Source: Thermoanaerobaculia bacterium | Lineage (GTDB): Bacteria; Acidobacteriota; Thermoanaerobaculia; Gp7-AA8 | Direction: 5' to 3' | Length of the DNA: 64,000 nt | NCBI GenBank assembly: GCA_017883205.1 | Contig: JADGNZ010000011.1 | Span: forward strand, 62,001-126,000 | Shown: one piece after another, positions 53,548-62,496 of the stretch | Layout of the letters: each line of letters opens with the position of its first letter | Position numbering within the stretch: position 1 is the stretch's first letter | Notes under the pieces: generated by a model | Databases searched by the model: none | Seen by the model: only the letters and a program-made list of their open reading frames with translations | What the model was told of the DNA's origin: nothing | Made by a program: the position numbers and the translations under genes

Positions 53548-54537
53548 ATGCGCAAATCCATCCACTTCTCTTTTGTAGTTGCACTTTTGCTCGCCCACTC
53601 TTTGGCACAGGCGGAGGTCTGGCAACCATCATCAGGCCATGTGCAGGTGCCGATCTGGCCCGGCGCAGTTCCCGATGCGATACCTCATCCGAAACCGGAG
53701 TCTGCCGGTCCCGGCGCAGGACGCGCGTGGTGGCCCAGGGCCAACGATGTCAGCCGGCCGACGATGACGGTGTATGCGCCCAGGGACCACAACACCGGCG
53801 CGGCCGTGGTGGTGTTCCCCGGCGGGGGTTACAAGTTCCTGGCCATGGATCTGGAGGGCACGGAGATTTGCGACTGGCTGACATCGCGCGGGATCACCTG
53901 CGTACTGCTGAAGTACCGCGTACCGGGCTCGGGTCCGTGGTGGGACGACGCCCACAATCGGCGCGTATACCCGAAGGTGCAGACAGCGCTGCAGGACGCC
54001 CAGCGCACATTGAGGCTGGTGCGGCAGCACGCGGCGCAGTGGCATGTCGATCCGCACAAAGTCGGCGTGATCGGCTTTTCTGCGGGCGGGCACTTAGTGG
54101 CCGCGGTCAGTACGCATTTCGCGCAGCGGACGTATCCCCCGGTCGATGCCGCCGACAAGCTGAGCTGCCGCCCCGACTTCGCCATTGCCATCTACCCCGG
54201 CCACCTGTGGGCGCATGAGGACGAGGACCACGCCACCCGCGACGAGACGGATCTGAGCCTTCGCCCGGACATCCGCGTCCGCGCCGACACGCCGCCGACC
54301 TTCCTACTGCAAGCCGAGGACGATCACGTGGACGGCGTGGAGCAGTCGCTGGCCTACTATGTCGCGCTGCAGAAAGCCGGCGTCCCCGCTGAAATGCACC
54401 TGTACGCGCAAGGCGGTCACGCCTTCGGCATGCGGCCGGGCAAGCTGCCGATCGCGCAGTGGCCGCGGTTGGTGGAAACATGGTTGGGGACCATTGGGAT
54501 GGTGAAGGCGCCCCCCCACACGCTGACAACGCGCTGA
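53548..54537 (+). CDS. Secreted alpha/beta hydrolase (BD-FAE / acetyl-xylan esterase-like)
   Basis: 329 residues from ATG 53548 with signal peptide RKSIHFSFVVALLLAHSLAQ. The oxyanion motif VVFPGGGYKFLAMDLEG, nucleophile GFSAGGHLVAA, acid QAEDDHVDG and His in YAQGGHAFGM form a complete Ser-Asp-His set. This layout is typical of secreted carbohydrate-ester hydrolases, often annotated as endo-1,4-beta-xylanase B or BD-FAE. The substrate is probably a polysaccharide ester (inference). Confidence 0.87.
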   Translation: MRKSIHFSFVVALLLAHSLAQAEVWQPSSGHVQVPIWPGAVPDAIPHPKPESAGPGAGRAWWPRANDVSRPTMTVYAPRDHNTGAAVVVFPGGGYKFLAMDLEGTEICDWLTSRGITCVLLKYRVPGSGPWWDDAHNRRVYPKVQTALQDAQRTLRLVRQHAAQWHVDPHKVGVIGFSAGGHLVAAVSTHFAQRTYPPVDAADKLSCRPDFAIAIYPGHLWAHEDEDHATRDETDLSLRPDIRVRADTPPTFLLQAEDDHVDGVEQSLAYYVALQKAGVPAEMHLYAQGGHAFGMRPGKLPIAQWPRLVETWLGTIGMVKAPPHTLTTR

Positions 54538-54647
54538 CAGCGTTAGACGACGCAGGCTTAATTGTCCCGAAGTTCGAGCCCATGCTCGTCGCATTCAAGG
54601 CGGCGAGGCTACCCGCAGCTTCCGTGTGCATCCGGTGTCGTGTGGAA

Positions 54648-56360
54648 TTACTGGTTGTGCGCGACCGTGACGGTCACCTGGCTGGTCGCGGTGTGATCGC
54701 CACCATCGGTGCAAGTAATCGTGATCGTGTAGACACGGCCCGTGCTGTTGCCGCTGCGCTCGGCGCGCAGACGCAGGTGGTGAGCGTCGACGATTTGCCA
54801 GTCTGCCGGCGTGTTGCCGTCGCTGGTGCTCTTGAGTGCTTCGTTGCTCGTGATGGAGGTGATGCCACAATTCACGCTGCCACACCCACCCGAGCTCGTG
54901 TAGTTGAGCGTGATGTCGACCATCTTGTGGTCCGGCGGCCAGAGGGTGTTCGGGCTGGCGCTTGCCGCGCCGATCGTCAAACGCGGAGCGTTGACGGTGA
55001 CGGTTTGCGTGGCGGTGGCGCTGTTGCCGCTGGTATCGGTGGCCGTCCATGTGACGGTGGTCGTGCCGAGGGGGAACGGCGCAGCGAGCGGCTGAGCGTC
55101 GCTGCGCGTGCCGGCAACCGAGACGCCTGAGCAGTTGTCGCTAGCCACGGGCGTACCGACGCTGACCGTGGCGCTGCAGGTGGCGCCGGCAGTGACCGCG
55201 ATGTTGGCCGGGGCGTTGATCGCCGGTGGCGTGGTTTCATCTGTCAAATCGCACTTGGAATCTGAGTACAGCTCCGCGCTGGCGAGAGACGCTCCATTGG
55301 ACCCACCCGCAATCAGAACTTTCCCGCTTGGCAACACTGTGGCAGTGTGGGATACCCGTGGCGTGTCCATGCTTGCCGTGGCGGTGAAGACCCCGTCCAT
55401 CGGGTCATACAGCTCCGCACTGATCAGAGAACCGTTGTTCGAGCTCCACCCACCGGCTATCAGCACTCTTCCGCTCGGTAGCAGCGTGGCGGTGTGGGCG
55501 TCTCGTGCCGTTCCCAGGCTCCCGGTGACAAAGAAGGTCTCGGTTGCCGGGTCATATAGCTCGGCGCTGCTGCAATTGTACCCACCCACGATCAACACCT
55601 TCCCACTGGGAAGTAGTGTGGCGGTGAACGAGTACCGACCCGTGGCAAGGCTCCCCGTGAGTGTGGAGGTCGCCATCGCCGGGTCGTACAACTCAGCAGT
55701 GGTCAGAATACGCTCTCCAGTCCAGTTTCCGCCAGCCACGATCAGCACCTTCCCGTTGGGAAGCAATGTGGCGGTGTGCTTAGCTCGCGTGATCACCAGA
55801 CTTCCAGTCGGGGTGAAGGCGCCCGTTGTGGGGTCATACAGCTCCACGCCGGTGGTCGTTTCGTAGTTTCCGAGCTCCCCGCCTGCGATCAGCACTTTTC
55901 CTGTCGGCAACAGCGTCGCGGTGTGTTCTTCTCGCCTTGTCAGCATGCTTCCCGTTGGCGCAAAGGTCTCCCTTTCAGGATCGTACACCTCTGCGCTCGA
56001 CAGCACGTTGGACGAGGGACCCACTCCCCCTGCAATCAGCACCTTTCCGTTTGTCAGCAACGTCGCGGTGTGAGCGGACCTCGCTGCTCCCATACTTCCC
56101 GTTGGCGCAAACGTGCCCGTGGCCGGGTCGTATAGCTCCGCACTTGCAAGAGAATTGCTCGAGGGACCACCGCCACCTCCTGCGATCAGGACCTTCCCGC
56201 TCGGCAGCAACGTCGCCGTGGCGTCCGACCGCGCCGTTCCCATACTTCCGGTTGGTATAAAGGCCGGCACTCCGTCAGAGCCAAGAACCATCGGCGCAGT
56301 GGTCAAAAGGAAAGTAGCCAGCAGTAACCGCAGCAGACAGGCAAGACTATCCTTCTTCAT
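54648..56360 (-). CDS. Secreted Kelch-repeat protein with HYR domain
   Basis: 570 residues with signal peptide LACLLRLLLATFLLTTAPMV. About seven Kelch-type repeats of about 49 residues follow, each with TGSMGTAR-like start, HTATLLPSGKVLIAGG and SAELYDPATGTF, forming a beta-propeller. Residues about 385-465 are an HYR/Ig-like domain (PPAINAPANIAVTAGATCSA, GTTTVTWTATDTSGNSATAT). The C-terminus is another Ig-like region with SSGGCGSVNCGITSI. Extracellular; binding role only inferred. No sorting signal is seen. Confidence 0.85.
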   Translation of the reverse strand: MKKDSLACLLRLLLATFLLTTAPMVLGSDGVPAFIPTGSMGTARSDATATLLPSGKVLIAGGGGGPSSNSLASAELYDPATGTFAPTGSMGAARSAHTATLLTNGKVLIAGGVGPSSNVLSSAEVYDPERETFAPTGSMLTRREEHTATLLPTGKVLIAGGELGNYETTTGVELYDPTTGAFTPTGSLVITRAKHTATLLPNGKVLIVAGGNWTGERILTTAELYDPAMATSTLTGSLATGRYSFTATLLPSGKVLIVGGYNCSSAELYDPATETFFVTGSLGTARDAHTATLLPSGRVLIAGGWSSNNGSLISAELYDPMDGVFTATASMDTPRVSHTATVLPSGKVLIAGGSNGASLASAELYSDSKCDLTDETTPPAINAPANIAVTAGATCSATVSVGTPVASDNCSGVSVAGTRSDAQPLAAPFPLGTTTVTWTATDTSGNSATATQTVTVNAPRLTIGAASASPNTLWPPDHKMVDITLNYTSSGGCGSVNCGITSITSNEALKSTSDGNTPADWQIVDAHHLRLRAERSGNSTGRVYTITITCTDGGDHTATSQVTVTVAHNQ

Positions 56361-56411
56361 GGCATATCTCCGTTCTAATCGTTTCGTGATACAAGAAGCA
56401 TGGTCTCTTAT

Positions 56412-56512
56412 GAATTGGGGGGCAGGTCTAAAGTCTAAAGTGCCGAAGACGATCGTCGCTAAGGCGATCAGGCCAATTCGGCACTTTGGACTTTAGACCT
56501 GACCCCCAATTC
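56412..56512. repeat. GGGGTCAGGTC-family palindromic element, copy 3
   Basis: 36-bp arms at 56412-56447 and 56477-56512 with two mismatches. The outer part GAATTGGGGG-CAGGTC is shared with the family; the inner part (TAAAGTCTAAAGTGCCGAA) differs from the other copies but still pairs with its own opposite arm. Confidence 0.92.
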
Positions 56513-56517
56513 CGGAC

Positions 56518-57963
56518 TCACTTCCTCAAGATCAAGGCTCCGGCCAGGGCCAGCGAAGCGGCCAGGAGGATGAGACACCACTCCGCCAGAGCGGGAGTCG
56601 GAGCGGTGACGTTCAGCGTGTAGGCCTGGCTGCCTGTGCAGTTTCCCGAGTCTGTCGCTGTGATCGTGAATGGGTACGCTCCTGCCGATAGGATCTGCCC
56701 CGAGAGCAGGCCGGCCGGCGAAAGGGTGAGACCGCTGGGCAGGGACCCGCTTGTGACGCTGTAGGTGTAGGGTCCCGTTCCGCCGGCAGCGGTGACGGTC
56801 TGACTATAAGGGAGGCCCCCCGTCGCCGAGGGAATGGCCGACGGAGAGACGGTGATGGCCGGACAGACAGCGGCATCGGCGTATCCGATGGTGCGGTTTC
56901 CGCTGGCACTGGCTTCCCCGGTGAACCACATCTTGTAGGCGGCTGCCGCCCCGTGGCCGTCGAAGTGGGTAGACCTGTAGAGCACCGAGGGGGTGTAGCA
57001 ACGGGAGCTCCTCCATGCTACAGCCTGATAGATCGAGAAGATGGGGTTAGCGGGGTCCTTGGTCCAGTTGATACCGTCCGCGGAGGTGGCGTAACCAATC
57101 CCCTGTTCCGCGCCGGCAGAGGGACCGCTCCCCGAGTACCACATGCGCCAGGTTCCGTCGCTCCCCTTGATCACCGTTCCGTGGGAGGCGTAGTCGCTGT
57201 CCCAATCGCCGGGGTTGCCGTGAGGCAGAACCGGTGCGTTTCCGTATCGCGTCCAATGGATCCCGTCCGTCGAGAAAGCGAGGGCCACCGCTTCCTGGCC
57301 ACCGGTGGTCGCGTCGTAATACATGGAAAAGGTGTAGTCGAAGGGATTGGAGCCCGCGTTCGCGGCAGAGGGATGATAGAGGATGGTGACAGGTCCGTAC
57401 GAACCGGCACTCCAGTTGGAGGGGTCACCAGTGACCAGTGGCTTGGTGACGTCCTGGGTAAGGATCTGGTCGTTATGCCAGTTCTCGCCGTCCGCGGAAT
57501 CGGCTGTGCGCAAGGCGTTGATCGAATAGACGTTGGCGCTGGAGTCCCAATACCAGATTTTATAGTAGTAGGTCCCGCCAACCGCGCTGTAACCAGCCGG
57601 AATGTAGATGACCTTGGCGTGATACCCGCTGGCCATGATGCCCGTGGTCTGGACGGGTGAGCTCCAGCTCATGCCGTCGTCGGAGTAGGTCACGGCCTCA
57701 TCCTGCCCCTGGGCATCCGCGTACCACATCTTGTAATAGTGCAACGCTCCGCGGCCGGAGAATTGGCTCTCGTCATAGAGGACACTCGGATAGTAGGCCT
57801 TGTCACTCGAGGCAGGCGGATCGTAGACGGAGCCGTGATCGACGAATACGACATCCGAGGCCAGCGCGGGGATTGCGACCAGGAGCAGGCCCGTCACGAG
57901 GGCCAGAAACAGGAAGACGACAAGGGCGGAGCATGCCTTGGTGTGCAGACTTTCTGTTGCCAT
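56518..57963 (-). CDS. Secreted beta-propeller-like protein with IPTL-CTERM-like anchor
   Basis: 481 residues from ATG 57963. The signal region TKACSALVVFLFLALVTGLL is followed by a repeated propeller pattern (ALHYYKMWYADAQGQDEAVT, YSDDGMSWSSPVQ, YYKIWYWDSS, TWRMWYSGSGPSAG, GIGYATSADGINWTKDP) as in glycoside-hydrolase-type five-bladed propellers. A putative Ig domain ends in TYSVTSGSLPSGLTLSPAG. The last 27 residues, PALAEWCLILLAASLALAGA and LILRK, fit the IPTL-CTERM exosortase-like sorting tail. An extracellular, possibly carbohydrate-binding protein. Confidence 0.78.
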   Translation of the reverse strand: MATESLHTKACSALVVFLFLALVTGLLLVAIPALASDVVFVDHGSVYDPPASSDKAYYPSVLYDESQFSGRGALHYYKMWYADAQGQDEAVTYSDDGMSWSSPVQTTGIMASGYHAKVIYIPAGYSAVGGTYYYKIWYWDSSANVYSINALRTADSADGENWHNDQILTQDVTKPLVTGDPSNWSAGSYGPVTILYHPSAANAGSNPFDYTFSMYYDATTGGQEAVALAFSTDGIHWTRYGNAPVLPHGNPGDWDSDYASHGTVIKGSDGTWRMWYSGSGPSAGAEQGIGYATSADGINWTKDPANPIFSIYQAVAWRSSRCYTPSVLYRSTHFDGHGAAAAYKMWFTGEASASGNRTIGYADAAVCPAITVSPSAIPSATGGLPYSQTVTAAGGTGPYTYSVTSGSLPSGLTLSPAGLLSGQILSAGAYPFTITATDSGNCTGSQAYTLNVTAPTPALAEWCLILLAASLALAGALILRK

Positions 57964-58014
57964 ATGGCAACCCTGACGGATGGATCCATCAGAGTTGGAT
58001 GACGCGCGACACAC

Positions 58015-58326
58015 ATGCGTGTGATGCCCTGCAGTACCTCCATCCGAGCAATGGAGCGTTTAGGGTTAGAGCTTACCAATAACGATGCATAACGCCGAGC
58101 ATTGGTCACCACTGCGATCTTCACACCTTCGGAGTGAAGTTGGAGTCGTACTTGGAGAGCCGGTGACGAGTGTTGCACCGGAGGCCGACCGCGCCGCGAG
58201 TGCTCCGAGTGCGTTACTCTGTCTGTGCCGGTGAGCTTGGGGCCGTTGGGCCGCTTCGTGAGCCCGATGGGTCACGCTCGCAGGACGGGTGCTGTGTACC
58301 ACGACACACCTAGATCGGAGAAAACC
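58015..58326. other. Gap upstream of the M20 peptidase
   Basis: About 310 bp with no gene I can support. No clear repeat or terminator. Confidence 0.4.
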
Positions 58327-59721
58327 ATGGACCACGTCAGGAAATCGAGAACCTGGGCTTCTGCTACGACCCCCGACACCCGACATCCTACGACTCCCGC
58401 AAACTGGTTGATCGCGACACTCCTGTTCGCGACGCTGTTGTTCGCCGCCACAGCGTCGGCGCAAACGTCTCGCGCGGGCGATGGCATCGGCGCGGCGCAA
58501 GTCGATGCGATCTATCCGGATATCGAGAAGCTCTACATCGATCTGCACCAGAATCCGGAACTGTCGCTTCATGAGCAGCGCACGGCGGCGACCCTGGCGG
58601 CGCGCGTCAAGGCGTTGGGGTATGAGGTCACGACCGGCGTCGGCGGCACCGGTGTCGTGGCCATCCTCAAGAACGGCCCCGGTCCGGTGGTGATGTTGCG
58701 CACCGAGCTCGATGCGTTACCGATCGAAGAGAAGACGGGCTTGCCGTTCGCCAGCACGGTGAAGACGAAGAGCGATGCCGGCGACGTCGTCTCGGTGTCG
58801 CATATGTGCGGACACGATCTGCACATGGCGGCGTGGTCCGGTACGGCCGAGCTCATGGCGAAGAACCGCGCGCACTGGCATGGCACGCTGATGCTGGTCG
58901 GACAGCCTGCCGAGGAGATTGTGGCTGGTGCGACGGCAATGCTGCGCGATGGCCTGTTCACGCGCTTCCCGAAACCCGATTACGCGCTGGGCATTCACGA
59001 CGAGCCTGGACTGCCGGCCGGCGTGATCGGGTTCCATCCCGGTTACTTCCGCGCCAATTCGACCGGTCTCGACATGACGGTGTATGGCAAGGGAGGCCAT
59101 GGCGCGTATCCGCAGAGCGCGATCGATCCGGTCGTGATCGCCGCGCGCATCGTCCTCGGCCTCCAAACCATCGTGTCGCGCGAGAACGATCCGAACGATC
59201 CCGCCGTGGTCACGGTCGGCAGCATCCATGGCGGCAGCGCATCCAACATCATCCCCGACCAGGTGAAGCTCCAGATCACCGTGCGCTCGCTCGACCCCGC
59301 AGTCCAAAAGCGCCTGATCGCCGCAATCGAGCGCCAGGCGAAATTCGAAGCGCTCGCCGCGAACGCGCCGAAGGAACCGCTGGTCGAGACCAAGTCCAAC
59401 ACCGACGCCGTCTACAACGACCCCGCGCTGACCCAACGCATGGTCGCCGCCGCGCGAGCCGCTTTGGGCGCCGGCCAGGTGGTCGAGATGCCTGCCCAGA
59501 TGGGCGGAGAAGACTTCTCTCAATTCGGACTGGCAGGCGTGCACGCTGTGTTGCTGCACGTCGGCGCGGTCGATGCGGCGAAGCTGGAAGCCTCGCACAA
59601 GTCCGGCGTGCCGCTCCCGGGAGTGCACTCGCCGTTATGGGCGCCCGAGCGCGAGCCGACGATCAAGGCAGCGATGCGCGCGGAGACGGCGATCCTGATG
59701 GATTTGCTGCAAGGGCGTTAG
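58327..59721 (+). CDS. Secreted M20-family amidohydrolase
   Basis: 464 residues from ATG 58327; a hydrophobic signal segment LIATLLFATLLFAATASA precedes the mature chain. DLHQNPELSLHEQRTA, MLRTELDALPIEEKTGLPF and SHMCGHDLHMAAW (metal-binding Cys/His of the M20D type) are followed by QPAEEIVAGA (catalytic Glu pair), GKGGHGAYPQSAIDPV (dimer His) and a C-terminal GGEDFSQF metal ligand. It hydrolyses N-acyl amino acids or related amides in the periplasm. It stands alone before a palindromic repeat and tag. Confidence 0.9.
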   Translation: MDHVRKSRTWASATTPDTRHPTTPANWLIATLLFATLLFAATASAQTSRAGDGIGAAQVDAIYPDIEKLYIDLHQNPELSLHEQRTAATLAARVKALGYEVTTGVGGTGVVAILKNGPGPVVMLRTELDALPIEEKTGLPFASTVKTKSDAGDVVSVSHMCGHDLHMAAWSGTAELMAKNRAHWHGTLMLVGQPAEEIVAGATAMLRDGLFTRFPKPDYALGIHDEPGLPAGVIGFHPGYFRANSTGLDMTVYGKGGHGAYPQSAIDPVVIAARIVLGLQTIVSRENDPNDPAVVTVGSIHGGSASNIIPDQVKLQITVRSLDPAVQKRLIAAIERQAKFEALAANAPKEPLVETKSNTDAVYNDPALTQRMVAAARAALGAGQVVEMPAQMGGEDFSQFGLAGVHAVLLHVGAVDAAKLEASHKSGVPLPGVHSPLWAPEREPTIKAAMRAETAILMDLLQGR

Positions 59722-59746
59722 GGAAGGGTCAATTTGGAAACCGATC

Positions 59747-59803
59747 ACCACAGAGGCACAGAGGACACAGAGACCCCCTCAGTGTTCTCTGTGTCTCTGT
59801 GGT
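59747..59803. repeat. Inverted repeat (ACCACAGAG family)
   Basis: 22-bp arms at 59747-59768 and 59782-59803 with two G-T type mismatches. Each arm is built from the 9-bp repeat CACAGAGRC. Confidence 0.85.
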
Positions 59804-59827
59804 TGCCTTAACGCGGAAGAATCACAG

Positions 59828-60421
59828 GTGGCCGCCATTCAAGCAAAAGGCAAGACTGAGGAGGAGCCCGCGCGATGTGCCTGGGCTCGCACGCCGCTCA
59901 GCATTGCGTATCACGATCTCGAGTGGGGCGTACCCGTTCATGACGACAATACCCTCTTCGAGTTCGTTACTCTGGAAGGTGCGCAGGCCGGGCTGAGCTG
60001 GGAGACGATTCTCAAGAAACGCGAGGCCTATCGCCAGGCATTCGCCGGCTTTGACGCGGCGCTGGTGGCCAGGTTCCGAGCGGCACAAGTCGTGCGTTTG
60101 CTCGGGAATCCCGGCATTGTCCGCAATCGTCTGAAGATCGGCAGTACGGTGAGCAACGCCAAGGCATTCCTTGCAGTCCAGCGCGAGCTCGGGAGTTTCG
60201 ATGCCTATGTGTGGACCTTTGTTGGCGGGACGCCTCGCATGAACCGCCGGAGAACGCCCCGGCAAGTCCCTGCACAGACACCGCAGTCCGACGCCCTGAG
60301 CCGGGACCTGATGAGCCGCGGGTTCAAGTTTGTGGGGTCGACGATCTGCTATGCCTTCATGCAAGCAGTGGGCATGGTGAACGATCACACGATGAATTGT
60401 TTTCGATATGAACCGTCGTAG
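59828..60421 (+). CDS. tag: DNA-3-methyladenine glycosylase I
   Basis: 197 residues from GTG 59828. RCAWARTPLSIAYHDLEWG carries the first two zinc ligands (Cys, His); GLSWETILKKREAYRQAFAGF is the helix-hairpin-helix region with its active-site Glu; and MQAVGMVNDHTMNCFRY supplies the last His and Cys. It removes 3-methyladenine from alkylated DNA. An unusual Arg-rich, Gln/Pro insertion (RMNRRRTPRQVPAQTPQSDA) near residue 145 matches the variable linker of the family. It overlaps the upstream leader of the phosphoesterase. Confidence 0.93.
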   Translation: MAAIQAKGKTEEEPARCAWARTPLSIAYHDLEWGVPVHDDNTLFEFVTLEGAQAGLSWETILKKREAYRQAFAGFDAALVARFRAAQVVRLLGNPGIVRNRLKIGSTVSNAKAFLAVQRELGSFDAYVWTFVGGTPRMNRRRTPRQVPAQTPQSDALSRDLMSRGFKFVGSTICYAFMQAVGMVNDHTMNCFRYEPS

Positions 60422-60434
60422 GAGCTCCTCCCCG

Positions 60435-61220
60435 ATGCGAATCGCGGCGCTTTACGACATTCATGGCAACCTGCCGGCACTGGAGGCGGTGATCGAGGAG
60501 ACTCGCTCTGCCGGCGTCGACGAAATCGTGGTCGGCGGAGATGTCGTGCCCGGGCCGATGGTTCCGCAAGTGCTTTCTCTTCTGGCGGCGCTCGACGTGC
60601 CGGTGTCGTACATCGTTGGCAATTCCGAAGTGGCCGTGCTGGCGGAGGTCGAAGGCGCCCCTCAGGAACCGATGCCGGAAGCTGCTCGCGAGATCATCCG
60701 ATGGAGCGCCCGGGAGATCGGTCGCGATGCGATCGCGCTCTTCTCCGGCTGGCCGCGAACGATCCGGCGCGACATTCCCGCCCTCGGCCGCGTCCTCTTC
60801 TGCCACGGCACGCCGCGGCACGACAACGAGATCTTCACGTGCCGGACACCCGAGGCCGCGCTGATGCCGCTGTTCGAGGAAGTGGGCGCGGATGTCGTGG
60901 TCTGCGGACATACTCATATGCAGTTCGATCGGACAGTGGGAAAGGTTCGGGTCGTAAACGCCGGCAGCGTGGGGATGCCGTTCGGCGCACCGGCCGCGTA
61001 CTGGCTGCTCGTAGGTCCGGGCATCGAGCTTCGGCACACAACGTACGACCTGGAAGCGGCCGCAACAAGAATTCGGCATAGCTCCTATCCAGAAGCCGCT
61101 GCGTTCGCGTCGCGCAATGTCCTGGCGCCGCCCGACGCGGAGACCATGCTCGAGTTGCTTGGGCGCGCCGAGCTCCGTTACGGGCCGCGTGACGAGGGGT
61201 CAGGTCGAAACCGAAACTGA
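60435..61220 (+). CDS. Metallophosphoesterase (YfcE/MJ0936-like)
   Basis: 261 residues. ALYDIHGNLPALEAVI is the first metal motif (D-x-H), VVGGDVVPGP the second, VGNSE the third (N/E position), LFCHGTPR and VVCGHTHMQ the last two. These are calcineurin-like phosphodiesterases. The start ATG at 60435 is preceded by GGAG 10 nt upstream; an earlier ATG at 60408 lies in the end of tag. The last eight residues (EGSGRNRN) are encoded by the palindromic element at 61195-61287, which also supplies the stop codon. Confidence 0.87.
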   Translation: MRIAALYDIHGNLPALEAVIEETRSAGVDEIVVGGDVVPGPMVPQVLSLLAALDVPVSYIVGNSEVAVLAEVEGAPQEPMPEAAREIIRWSAREIGRDAIALFSGWPRTIRRDIPALGRVLFCHGTPRHDNEIFTCRTPEAALMPLFEEVGADVVVCGHTHMQFDRTVGKVRVVNAGSVGMPFGAPAAYWLLVGPGIELRHTTYDLEAAATRIRHSSYPEAAAFASRNVLAPPDAETMLELLGRAELRYGPRDEGSGRNRN

Positions 61221-61287
61221 CGACAACTTGCATCGAGCGGAATGGCTCCTAGCAGGTGTCGTCAGTTTCGGTTTCGACCTGACCCCT
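61195..61287. repeat. GGGGTCAGGTC palindromic element, copy 4
   Basis: Perfect 30-bp arms at 61195-61224 and 61258-61287. Outer AGGGGTCAGGTC, inner GAAACCGAAACTGACGAC, unlike the inner arms of the other copies. It joins the 3' ends of two convergent genes. Confidence 0.93.
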
Positions 61288-61290
61288 CCC

Positions 61291-61728
61291 CTATCGCGCA
61301 ATCCATTCAGTCCAGACAACGTAACCCAGATCGTGGCTGCGGATGCCGATGCGCACACGGCCGGATGCTCCGCCGATGTTTGCCTTCAATTGGAGGCGCT
61401 CACCCGCCGGCACTTCGTACGTCTGCTTGCTCCACGGCGAGATGGTGTGCCGCGAGCGCGTACTACCCGACTGCACCTCGATGATGAGCTGGGGCCGATC
61501 CGGCGCGCCTGAAAAGACGAACGGTTCCTCCGAATAGTTGCGCAGATCGAGGGTGACCGTGCCGTCGGCGGCGATGGATCCGGCGGAAAGAGTGAGCCCG
61601 CGCGGCGCTTCCTCCTCGTCCGCAGAGTCTCCGCGCGGAGCGAAGATTCCTGTGCCTGTGCGCGTGACGGACGTCGTTGTAACGCACCCGAGCGCCCCGA
61701 AAACGAGCGCAATCACAGCCCATCGCAT
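61291..61728 (-). CDS. Putative lipoprotein
   Basis: 145 residues, signal peptide MRWAVIALVFGALGC with a clear lipobox (ALGC). The mature part is a beta-sandwich-like domain (GLTLSAGSIAADGTVTLDLR, then PFVFSGAPDRPQLIIEV) with later KQTYEVPAGERLQLKANIGG. No family recognised. Its stop lies just after the palindromic element and its start is about 180 bp before array C on the minus strand. Confidence 0.7.
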   Translation of the reverse strand: MRWAVIALVFGALGCVTTTSVTRTGTGIFAPRGDSADEEEAPRGLTLSAGSIAADGTVTLDLRNYSEEPFVFSGAPDRPQLIIEVQSGSTRSRHTISPWSKQTYEVPAGERLQLKANIGGASGRVRIGIRSHDLGYVVWTEWIAR

Positions 61729-61906
61729 GGTCAGGATTCCCCTTCGCGGATTGTAGATGCATCAGTGCCCTTCGCGAGCCCATCGGCGCGAGCGCGTCAG
61801 CGACCAGCACGCCGAAGTCGGCGAAGGATGAGCGAGGCCACCGTGCGTCGCGAATTGGAAGCGGCGAAATAGGCGCGCGCATCGTCTCGCCGCACCGGTG
61901 AATCGT

Positions 61907-62347
61907 TCGGCCGGCACTGTGCAACGTCCGGCTTGCACTGTGCAACGTCCGGCTTGCACTGCGCACCGCACTGCTTGCACTGCGCACCGCACTGCTTGCA
62001 CTGCGCACCGCCTTGCTTGCACTGCGCACCGCCTTGCTTGCACTGCGCACCGCCTTGCTTGCACTGCGCAACACCCGGCTTCCACTGCGCAACGCTCAGC
62101 GTGCACGGAGACTCATCGGGTGTACGCGGAAAGTCATGGAGTGCGCACCGAAAGTCGTCGGGTGTGCACAGTAAGTCGTTGGGTGCGCACGGTAAGTCAT
62201 CGGGTGTACACGGCAAGTCGTCTAGTGCGCACCGTAAGTCATCGGGTGTACACGGCAAGTCGTCTAGTGCGCACCGAAAGTCGTCGGGTGTGCACGGTAA
62301 GTCGTTGGGTGCGCACGGTAAGTCATCGGGTGCGCACCGAGAGTCAT
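61907..62347. repeat. Tandem array C: 21 units of exactly 21 bp, two sub-families
   Basis: 441 bp without a single insertion or deletion. Units 1-9 (61907-62095) follow CTTGCTTGCACTGCGCACCG; units 10-21 (62096-62347) follow CGGGTGTGCACGGTAAGTCG. The second set alternates between GTGCGCAC and GTGTACAC or GTGTGCAC cores, giving a 42-bp higher-order period. The 8-mers GTGCGCAC and GTGTACAC are both perfect palindromes differing by a compensatory pair change. Several frames are stop-free on both strands, so long apparent proteins here are not reliable. Confidence 0.95.
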
Positions 62348-62496
62348 CGAGAGTGCCGGCGTCGGCGCCACGCAACGAGCGCCTTCTCCCAGAGCAGGAG
62401 GTTGTGCGCCGTCCGCCGACGCGCTCATACTTGATCCCTGCATGTCCCAAGGCTCGCTTTCCAAAGGAACAGGGCCTTCTCTTTCGGAGAAACACC

